Part shown: positions 1 to 5,696 of the stretch, in pieces
How the letters are laid out: each line of letters starts with the position of its first letter
Position numbering within the stretch: position 1 is the stretch's first letter
Source of the DNA: CAYFJO01 sp964343305
GTDB lineage: Bacteria; Planctomycetota; Planctomycetia; Pirellulales; Pirellulaceae
Assembly (NCBI GenBank): GCA_964343305.1
Contig: CAYFJO010000525.1
Span: 1-7,160 of the forward strand
Direction of reading: 5' to 3'
Length of the DNA stretch: 7,160 bases
Program-made: the position numbers and the translations under genes
The notes under the pieces: model-generated
Databases searched by the model: none
What the model saw: the letters and a program-made list of their open reading frames with translations, nothing else
What the model was told of the DNA's origin: nothing

Positions 1-209
1 TCCGAGTTCAAGTCGCGTTGGACAACGAACTGCTGATCGACTGGCGAGGCGATGCTTCCCGATTGTCGAACCCGTGGCTACCCAACGGAAATCAACAGAG
101 ACCTGGAATCGGGACCGTTCAAACCAAGTATCAAGTAACAGGCATGCGCTTCAAACTTCTTGAGGGCGAGGCACATTCTACGGATGGTGCCCAGTTTCCG
201 TCGGAATGA
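1..209 (+). CDS. C-terminal fragment of a protein with a sheet-rich LamG/DUF1080-like tail
   Basis: The frame is open from base 3 and ends at TGA 207-209, giving about 68 residues of the end of a protein whose start lies outside the window. The fragment contains a VALDNELLIDWRGD stretch followed by RLS and, near the end, a YQVTGMRFKLLEGE strand. Alternating hydrophobic strands with a W-x-G-D turn are typical, from general knowledge, of concanavalin-like (DUF1080/LamG-type) tail domains in planctomycete secreted proteins and in the extracytoplasmic parts of their Ser/Thr kinases. That is a resemblance, not a domain match. A TTG at 18 could act as a start for a 63-residue peptide, but the frame and sequence character continue upstream of it, so a partial gene is more likely. 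The catalytic or main domain cannot be seen, so no function is assigned. Confidence 0.6.
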   Translation, partial: RVQVALDNELLIDWRGDASRLSNPWLPNGNQQRPGIGTVQTKYQVTGMRFKLLEGEAHSTDGAQFPSE

Positions 210-283
210 CGATACTGAACATATCGGGCGGCGGCGCACGGAATCGGATGTCTGGCCGTCTTGGGCGAATGCGCGCCAATTGG

Positions 284-312
284 TTGTTTTAGCCAAACGC
301 CGCAAATATAAT
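284..312 (+). promoter_or_regulatory. Sigma70-like promoter of the zf-TFIIB/EF-hand gene
   Basis: A perfect -10 hexamer TATAAT lies at 307-312. Exactly 17 bases upstream, at 284-289, is TTGTTT, which matches the first three bases of the -35 consensus. Transcription would start near 318-320, leaving about 40 nt of leader before ATG 360. This also argues against the in-frame TTG at 318 as the start codon, since it would sit at or next to the first transcribed base. A weak CAGG at 346-349 is the only Shine-Dalgarno-like element before the ATG. The remainder of the 210-359 gap shows no gene; it holds an 8-bp palindrome CCAATTGG (276-283) just before the -35. Confidence 0.5.
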
Positions 313-359
313 CGGGGTTGAGGATCGAACTTACCTTCATTTTTTCAGGTTTCACCAGC

Positions 360-1160
360 ATGAATTGTCCAAATTGCAAACACCAACTAAAGATGATCCT
401 GTACGAAGGCATCGTCGTCGAAACCTGTGAGTCGTGCCAGGGGGAATGGCTTGACGCCGAAGAGTTGCGACGAATCGTCACGCTTCGAAGAGTCAAATTC
501 GACGAAGAGGAGCGACGTGCCATTGCGCAGTCGACGACAATTACAGGCGTTGAACTTGCGGACGTTGATCGAGACCTGCCATGCCCAAAGTGCAACGGAG
601 CGACCGATGCCATTAACTATGGTGGCGACTCGGGGATCATTATCGATCGATGTACAAAATGTCGTGGAATATGGATGGACGGCGGAGAGCTTGAAAAGAT
701 CCAACTCCTCGCCGAAGGTTGGGACGACGGTCTGGAAGAAGATCTGAAAAAGTTTGGTGGCATGCTGAAAAACGTCGCAACAGACATGGACAAGAACGAC
801 GATGCGAAGATTAGCAATCTGCCCTACATCGGCGCCTTCATTAACACTTGCTTGAACGGAATCATGGACATTGCCGATTCGGCATCCGGCATGTTGAGCA
901 GTTTTGATTCCGCGGAAGAACACCGGACTGAGCATTCGAGTCTTGATAAGAACCAGGACGGCTTTCTCACGTCCGACGAAGTTTCGGGAAAACTGGATCA
1001 GTCGAGTCTTCCGCCCGCCAAATACAAAACTAGTTGTCCACATTGCGGTGTCGCATTGCGGTTGCGAGATTCGCATATTGGCAAGCGAAAGCAATGCCCG
1101 AAATGTAACGGCGTGTTCCGTGTCAACCAAGCACCTGCCACAGTTGCGAATTCTGACTAG
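360..1160 (+). CDS. zf-TFIIB / EF-hand / zinc-ribbon protein
   Basis: A 266-aa, apparently cytoplasmic protein with no signal peptide. Domains in order: a first zf-TFIIB (PF13453-type) knuckle at residues 3-36 with C3, C6, C23, C26 followed by GEWLDAEEL; a second at 75-111 with C75, C78, C98, C101 followed by GIWMDGGELE; a degenerate EF-hand-like loop at 144-155 (D144, N146, D148, I151, but P155 where Glu is expected); a canonical EF-hand loop DKNQDGFLTSDE at 196-207; and a C-terminal zinc ribbon at 226-255 with C226, C229, C246, C249. The CPxC...CxGxWxDxxEL pattern is the hallmark of zf-TFIIB proteins, whose role in bacteria is poorly defined. Start: ATG 360 puts the first CPNC at residue 3 and fits the promoter at 284-312; TTG 318 would add 14 residues without any domain. 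The gene converges with the STAND ATPase gene, six bases separating the two stop codons, and that protein ends in a related ribbon. Zinc binding is well supported; calcium binding is an inference; the biological role is unknown. Confidence 0.88.
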   Translation: MNCPNCKHQLKMILYEGIVVETCESCQGEWLDAEELRRIVTLRRVKFDEEERRAIAQSTTITGVELADVDRDLPCPKCNGATDAINYGGDSGIIIDRCTKCRGIWMDGGELEKIQLLAEGWDDGLEEDLKKFGGMLKNVATDMDKNDDAKISNLPYIGAFINTCLNGIMDIADSASGMLSSFDSAEEHRTEHSSLDKNQDGFLTSDEVSGKLDQSSLPPAKYKTSCPHCGVALRLRDSHIGKRKQCPKCNGVFRVNQAPATVANSD

Positions 1161-1170
1161 ATCGGTCTAG
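1157..1170. repeat. Short inverted repeat containing both convergent stop codons
   Basis: CTAGA (1157-1161) and TCTAG (1166-1170) are perfect 5-bp arms around a TCGG loop. The TAG of the zf-TFIIB gene (1158-1160) lies in the left arm, and the complement of the TAG of the minus-strand ATPase gene (1167-1169) lies in the right arm. The stem is AT-rich with no T-tract, so it would be a weak terminator at best. It may simply follow from two TAG stops placed this close together. No other terminator is visible between the two genes. Confidence 0.35.
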
Positions 1171-4100
1171 CGGGCCTTATTCTCAAGTTCCGTTTTGAGT
1201 TTGCCCTCGCCCAGCTCCACGACAAAGGCGACTTTGCACTTGGGACAAGCCTTTCGTTTTCCAAGATGCGAATCCTTGCATTTGATGGGAACTCCGCAAC
1301 TGGGACAGTGAATTCGGTATTTGACATCTTCGACAACCTCACTTGGCTCCTTTGCGTCTTCTGGCTCTGTCCAGTCTCTGTCTGTTAAAACTCGGTTGTC
1401 GTCGATCAATGCCACAAGCCATTGGTGCCAATGTGCTCGTTTGCATGTTTCGCACAAAGACAGAGACTTGCGAATGGGATCAATGCAGTAGAACGGAATG
1501 GCAGAAACCGGATTAGACTGCCGATCCTCGACGCTAAGCCCACTAAACCTCGACTGAATTAGCTCAACCAAAGTTTGACCATAGAATTCTGCTTTTTCGT
1601 GATTGCCAAACGTTTCGTGGCACTCCAGCAAACCGGCAAGCGCAAAGAATGCGTCAAACTGTTCTTCTGCATACTGGTACGCCGCTTCGTAATGTTGCAA
1701 TGCATCCTGTGTTCGGTTTTCTCCTACCAGCCTTCCTTGATTAAGGTCGCAGGCCGCGAGCAGACTGTGCATCTTGGTCTGACCGGTCCAACTTCCGATG
1801 CGTTCCGAGTACTCCAGGTCTGCCTGAAAATGTTCTCGCGCTTTGTCGTAGTCGGGAGGCTCGCCGAAGAAATTCAACCGCCCCAGCCCACCGTGCGAAA
1901 CGGCCAAACCCGTCAAATCACGGATATCTTCTCGTTCTTTTAACGCAATACTCGTTGCGAACAACGACATGGCACGGGCGCGGTCTTCGTCGCTTCCGTA
2001 ACTTAGTTGTTCGGCGAGCGAGTTGGCGACACGAGCCTTTAAACGCATTGCGTCGAGATCGTTTGAGTCGAGCGCGAATTGGTCGACCAACGACATGGCC
2101 ACGTTCAGATGATGGGTTCGCTTGTCACCTTCTTTGAGCGGCAGGCTATTTCCCCAATGCTGATGAGCTTCGGCTTGCCGCAGCGGACCTTCGAAACGTC
2201 TGAGAATCGTTTGAGAAATTTGGACGCAGTCAGCAAAATGGCTTTGATCTCGAGTATCGACGCCGGCGTCGTAGCACGCACGCGCGGTGACATTGTAGAT
2301 TTCAAATGGCGAATCCGGATTCTGAATCAGATATTCCTTGGCGCGCCGAGCAACTTCAACACGATAGCGACCTTCTGTATGCGCTTCACGGCATTCGATC
2401 ATCAATAATTTCCGATCGAGGTCGCCTGATTCACACGCGTTTAGTTCGCTGCACTCGCGCGAGATTTGGATACAGCGCCGCGCGAGATCATGTTGAAACT
2501 GGGCACTCGCGGATTCGGCCGCAAGTTGCGCATAGTGAATCGTTTTTTCCGCAAACTTGGGGCCGGCGGCAAAATAATGAAACGCCACGTCATACAGATT
2601 TGCGTTCGATTGGTCGAGCGTTTTCTCCATCGCTTGGGCTAGCAACCGGTGATACTCGCGAATTCGTTGAGGAACGGTTTTGTCATTCGGACCTTGCGAA
2701 CTAACCTCGAAAAGTTCTCGAACGATTTCCAACATGAACGACGAGCGAAAACCGTAGCAATCATCTTTGTCGCGGATGTCGCGCAACACACCCGTTTCGC
2801 GTTCTATGCGGTCAAGCAACTGAATTGCCTCGAGCCGACTAGATTCTAACCCCTGACTCAAGACATCTACGGCAAATGAATCGCCTACACATGCCGCACA
2901 CTCAAACACATTGCGGTATTCGTCGTGCCCTTCCAATAATTCCACAATCGACTGGCGAAAGTCGTCAGGAATATGCTCACCGAGATTGATCGATTCATCC
3001 GACCAAACGAATCCTTCGGGAGTGTGAACAAAAAGCTCTTTGCGTGCCAAGTCGGCGACCACTTGAAAGAACCAATGCATGTTGTGTGAATCGTTGCCCA
3101 GTGTGATGAGCACGTCTCCGGCCGTGTCCGAGTGCACACCCAATCCCGCGACGAGAATACGTTTGAATTCTTCATGACTAGGAACGTGAAGGTCAAACGA
3201 GTTGACTTCTTCACTGTCGGTCAATCCACACGAGTTACGTTCGGCCAAGATGAATGCCACGGGACATTCAGTACCCTTGGGAAACTCCTCAAACAAGAAC
3301 TCGAGCAGTTCTCTCGACGCGGAATCGATCCACTGTACGTCGTCCAAAATCAATAAGACTCGCCCGTCCGAGGCTAGTCGACGAAGCATGTTTGCGATTG
3401 CGACAAACAGCTCGCTCTTGCTACCCGAATGTCCGTCCTTCGTTGGCGGAAACAACATGTCGGCGAACGGCACTACGGAGTTGAAGATTCCGCCGAGAAC
3501 GGCGTCGACCTTTTGCATCTGCTCCGCTTGAGGGCCAAACACGTTCACGGAAAAATGGTCAGAAATGGCTTCGGAAAAACAACCAAAGGGACGAGGCGAG
3601 CGTCCTGGCTCGGGCTCGGTGCAAACACCGCGCAGAACGGTTGCATCATGTTCGTTTGCAAAAGAATGCAACGCATTGATTGACGCGGATTTGCCTATGC
3701 CCGCGGGACCGATAAGGGCAATTTTCGCTATCTTACCGTCGAGCCAAGGATCGAGCGTGGCACAAATATCACTGATTTGGGCGGTTTCAAAATAAGGCGG
3801 ATTGCAAGCGAGGTGGATCAACTCTTCCATCGTCGTCGCCGTTTTTCCTGCGTCCAACCGAACAACGGGTTCATTGACCATTGTCTGGGGCGACGATTGG
3901 GTCTCGTCCTGCACGGTCGAATGAACCGCAAAGTGTGTGAGCACCATCGCACCGACGAGTATAAGCAAAAGCGGAAGTAATGCCCCGTAACACCAAACGA
4001 TTCCCAGTACGAGAGACAAGGCAACAGCAATTCCACTCCAAGTGACTTTCATCGAGTCTGTCCCGTCAAGACCTCGGCCGACAACGAGCCCCAACATCGG

Positions 4101-5498
4101 CGGTGAAAAGGCCAACGGCACGAAAAACATCAATCCACTAACCCCGTAATAAGTCAGCGTCGCTTGGATCAAAAATGCCGCTCCGCCGAGTGCGATTACA
4201 GCAAACATCGGGCCAACGACAATCGTCGACAAGAAAGTGGATAGCCCGCTGAAGCGGCCCATGACGATTCGAATTACAATGGCCGGTCCGAGCATGTACA
4301 TCCCGCCGACCAATGCAGGCCACCAAATTGAATTCACAGCAAGTGAGTCGGCCACTGGTGCGATTCGCGAGAGCGCCGGTCCCATTGCAAGCAACGCCCC
4401 TCTCCCAATGAGAAAGCCAACGATTCCGATTAGGCACGCACGTGACCAAGTTGGCAGTTCGGAATCTTTCTTGCTGAAGCTTGTCGCAAAGCGATAGACA
4501 AGTGGGGCGCCAGCGATAATTAAAAGGTGCGTTACAATAATCCAAAGGAGAGCCCATCGCCTATCAACCGAGACGTCTGACTGGCCGAGTCGAGTTATTC
4601 GTTCTGAGTCTCGACTCAAAAGGGATCCCTCAACCTTGCCCATCACGACGTCGCCAACCGTGCGTGGCTTTGGCACTCTGACCAGCAATACCTGGTCATT
4701 CTCGAAGGTCTTCCAGAGCTTCTCGCGAATCGCTGTCGTGGGCTGCGAGTGCTTAATGTGATTCAGTTCGTCGGTGGCCAAAGCAGACACAAGTTTGTGT
4801 CCTGGCTGAATTTCAAACAGTCTTATCCGTGCGAACAAGTAACGAAGTTCGACTTCGAGATCGCTTGTCTCGGGCATACTTACAAATACGACCGCGATTC
4901 TCGAACGGGTGTTTTCAACCTTTTGAGACGCGATAAACTCACCGAATCTTTGCCCCGCACGCTCAATCGCCACTTCCGCCGGAAGCTTGGAGAGCACAAA
5001 CCCACCATTCTTCTCAGGATCACCCAATGCTGTATCCGTGACAAAACGAGACATCGGGAAAACGGCAAAATGATGGTCGTGAAACAAGTCACGAAGATGG
5101 TTCAACTCTTCGCGACCCGCGTTGATCTTTCCGAGGATCTCTCTAGCTCGCGCGCGCGACAACTGCGAGTCAAGTTGGTCCTCGGCGAGCCGCAGGAACT
5201 CGAGGCCGCGATCGACTGCTTGAAGGTTGCCTTTTTGGCTGAGTGCCATTTTGTACATGACGCTCGCATCTTCGATCAGCGATTCGCGGATTTCGAACGT
5301 GACTTGCGGCTTGGCTTCCTCAGCCCGAATCGCAGTAGCGCACGACAACAAACTTGCGATGAAGATCGCAAACAGAGCGCTGACTTGGCTTAGCCAAACT
5401 CTTGATTTGAAGACTTGGTGGTCTAGGAAAATCACGTCGTCAATCGTGGCAGGATATGGTTGGAAACACGAGTAGGAAAGAACAATCGTCGTTGCCAC
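1167..5498 (-). CDS. Membrane STAND ATPase: signal sequence, ~7 TM, AAA_16, TPR-like, zinc ribbon
   Basis: A 1443-aa protein counted from GTG 5498. Order: signal sequence or anchor about 34-59, with an AIRA-EE cleavage-like site; extracytoplasmic region 60-312, helical at first, that I do not recognise; hydrophobic segments about 315-336, 354-376, 390-412, 421-447, 450-474 and 486-524, the last long enough for two helices; STAND/AAA_16-type NTPase from about 570 with Walker A GPAGIGKS at 597-604 (K603) and Walker B LLILDDVQWID at 715-725 (D719, D720), then a FILAER sensor-like strand at 749-754; a winged-helix-like part around 845-930 ending in YGFRSSFMLEIVRELF; TPR-like helices about 965-1020 and 1175-1315; and a zinc ribbon at 1398-1427 with C1398, C1401, C1418, C1421. 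An odd number of helices after the signal sequence places the ATPase in the cytoplasm. The N-terminus is uncertain: GTG 5435 (codon 22) also keeps the signal sequence, and neither start has a good ribosome binding site; in-frame TGA 5514-5516 sets the upstream limit. The NTPase is most like those of LuxR/MalT-type regulators, PknK and some cyclases. There is no DNA-binding HTH; the zinc ribbon occupies that end. Likely role: ATP-dependent signalling switch responding to the cell envelope. The class is well supported; the ligand and output are unknown. Confidence 0.92.
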   Translation of the reverse strand: MATTIVLSYSCFQPYPATIDDVIFLDHQVFKSRVWLSQVSALFAIFIASLLSCATAIRAEEAKPQVTFEIRESLIEDASVMYKMALSQKGNLQAVDRGLEFLRLAEDQLDSQLSRARAREILGKINAGREELNHLRDLFHDHHFAVFPMSRFVTDTALGDPEKNGGFVLSKLPAEVAIERAGQRFGEFIASQKVENTRSRIAVVFVSMPETSDLEVELRYLFARIRLFEIQPGHKLVSALATDELNHIKHSQPTTAIREKLWKTFENDQVLLVRVPKPRTVGDVVMGKVEGSLLSRDSERITRLGQSDVSVDRRWALLWIIVTHLLIIAGAPLVYRFATSFSKKDSELPTWSRACLIGIVGFLIGRGALLAMGPALSRIAPVADSLAVNSIWWPALVGGMYMLGPAIVIRIVMGRFSGLSTFLSTIVVGPMFAVIALGGAAFLIQATLTYYGVSGLMFFVPLAFSPPMLGLVVGRGLDGTDSMKVTWSGIAVALSLVLGIVWCYGALLPLLLILVGAMVLTHFAVHSTVQDETQSSPQTMVNEPVVRLDAGKTATTMEELIHLACNPPYFETAQISDICATLDPWLDGKIAKIALIGPAGIGKSASINALHSFANEHDATVLRGVCTEPEPGRSPRPFGCFSEAISDHFSVNVFGPQAEQMQKVDAVLGGIFNSVVPFADMLFPPTKDGHSGSKSELFVAIANMLRRLASDGRVLLILDDVQWIDSASRELLEFLFEEFPKGTECPVAFILAERNSCGLTDSEEVNSFDLHVPSHEEFKRILVAGLGVHSDTAGDVLITLGNDSHNMHWFFQVVADLARKELFVHTPEGFVWSDESINLGEHIPDDFRQSIVELLEGHDEYRNVFECAACVGDSFAVDVLSQGLESSRLEAIQLLDRIERETGVLRDIRDKDDCYGFRSSFMLEIVRELFEVSSQGPNDKTVPQRIREYHRLLAQAMEKTLDQSNANLYDVAFHYFAAGPKFAEKTIHYAQLAAESASAQFQHDLARRCIQISRECSELNACESGDLDRKLLMIECREAHTEGRYRVEVARRAKEYLIQNPDSPFEIYNVTARACYDAGVDTRDQSHFADCVQISQTILRRFEGPLRQAEAHQHWGNSLPLKEGDKRTHHLNVAMSLVDQFALDSNDLDAMRLKARVANSLAEQLSYGSDEDRARAMSLFATSIALKEREDIRDLTGLAVSHGGLGRLNFFGEPPDYDKAREHFQADLEYSERIGSWTGQTKMHSLLAACDLNQGRLVGENRTQDALQHYEAAYQYAEEQFDAFFALAGLLECHETFGNHEKAEFYGQTLVELIQSRFSGLSVEDRQSNPVSAIPFYCIDPIRKSLSLCETCKRAHWHQWLVALIDDNRVLTDRDWTEPEDAKEPSEVVEDVKYRIHCPSCGVPIKCKDSHLGKRKACPKCKVAFVVELGEGKLKTELENKAR

Positions 5499-5502
5499 AT
5501 CG

Positions 5503-5531
5503 TTGACACTAGTTCACACCCAGGCGAAAAT
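5503..5531 (+). promoter_or_regulatory. Candidate promoter for the small ORF and kinase
   Basis: A perfect -35 hexamer TTGACA at 5503-5508 is followed after 17 bases by GAAAAT at 5526-5531, matching the -10 consensus at four of six positions. Transcription would begin near 5538, just ahead of the AAGGAG/GAGG ribosome binding site of the small ORF. The element lies five bases from the GTG start of the divergent ATPase gene, so a polymerase bound here would also cover the leader of that gene. No equally good promoter is visible on the minus strand; TATTAT (complement of 5565-5570) is a possible -10 for the ATPase gene but lacks a partner -35. Confidence 0.4.
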
Positions 5532-5540
5532 TTCTACATC

Positions 5541-5554
5541 AAGGAGACGTGAGG
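5541..5554 (+). promoter_or_regulatory. Shine-Dalgarno pair before the 41-codon ORF
   Basis: AAGGAG at 5541-5546 (11 nt before the ATG) and GAGG at 5551-5554 (3 nt before it) precede ATG 5558. None of the three full-size genes whose start lies in the window has an equally good site. It is therefore the best direct argument that the small ORF is translated. The first copy is a little far and the second a little close, so either or both could work. Confidence 0.45.
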
Positions 5555-5557
5555 AAA

Positions 5558-5683
5558 ATGGTGGATAATAGAATCATTGCGGCCACTCCTTCTTTCGAGC
5601 ATAGTACGTTAAACCGTCATACTCAAGTTATTGGAATTGACATCGTCAATTCTTCGAATATTCGAACTTCTTCGTTCACCTAA
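5558..5683 (+). CDS. Small ORF, 41 aa, leader-peptide candidate upstream of the kinase
   Basis: ATG 5558 opens a 41-codon frame that ends at TAA 5681-5683, followed at once by an in-frame TAG (5684-5686). The peptide starts MVDNRIIAATPSF and ends NSSNIRTSSFT. It has no membrane helix, no Cys and no recognised motif, and is rich in Ser, Thr, Asn and Ile. The ribosome binding site is good, the promoter-like element at 5503-5531 is well placed, and the kinase ATG follows 13 nt after the stop, close enough for translational coupling; the kinase itself has no clear Shine-Dalgarno. Against a coding role, its last third is occupied by two perfect palindromes (5634-5666), which restricts codon choice and suggests that this DNA or RNA serves regulation. 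It may be a leader peptide, an unknown small protein or a chance frame. Confidence 0.35.
   Translation: MVDNRIIAATPSFEHSTLNRHTQVIGIDIVNSSNIRTSSFT
5634..5652. promoter_or_regulatory. 19-bp interrupted palindrome, candidate operator or RNA hairpin
   Basis: GAATTGAC (5634-5641) and GTCAATTC (5645-5652) are perfect 8-bp inverted arms separated by ATC. The left arm plus the first spacer base contains a perfect -35-like TTGACA (5637-5642), so a protein bound here could block or recruit polymerase for the kinase 45 bases downstream. In RNA the same bases would form a stable 8-bp hairpin with a triloop. It ends exactly where the next palindrome begins. Confidence 0.5.
5653..5666. promoter_or_regulatory. 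14-bp perfect palindrome, candidate operator
   Basis: TTCGAATATTCGAA is self-complementary over its whole 14 bases with no spacer. It directly abuts the 19-bp dyad on its left and ends 30 bases before the kinase ATG at 5697. If the TTGACA at 5637-5642 is a -35, this palindrome overlaps the matching -10 region, the classic place for a repressor. The binding protein is unknown; no transcription factor with an HTH is encoded in the window. Confidence 0.5.
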
Positions 5684-5696
5684 TAGCGAGTCTCAG

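Noticed and set aside
210..226. CGATA/TATCG hairpin just after the first stop codon as a terminator
   Set aside because: The stem has only five base pairs, a 7-nt loop and no T-tract; chance is sufficient.
318..359. TTG 318 as start codon of the zf-TFIIB gene
   Set aside because: It would coincide with the predicted transcription start of the TATAAT promoter and only adds 14 residues without domain content; ATG 360 is preferred.
387..1130. 247-codon open frame on the minus strand opposite the zf-TFIIB gene
   Set aside because: The plus strand encodes clear zinc knuckles, an EF-hand and a ribbon here; the antisense translation shows no family character.
5149..5158. Alternating (CG)5 tract, possible Z-DNA or repeat
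   Set aside because: It is inside the ATPase coding region and is explained by Ser-Arg-Ala-Arg-Ala-Arg codons; too short to call.
4749..5393. 214-codon open frame on the plus strand opposite the ATPase gene
   Set aside because: It lies wholly antisense to the extracytoplasmic/signal region of a well-supported gene, has no recognisable domain and no ribosome binding site; it is a by-product of that gene's codon use.
1167..5498. STAND ATPase as an antiphage (Avs/NLR-like) defence protein
   Set aside because: There is no nuclease, TIR or other killing effector, the protein is membrane-linked with a signal sequence, and the neighbours are signalling-type genes; no mobile or defence genes are visible in the window.
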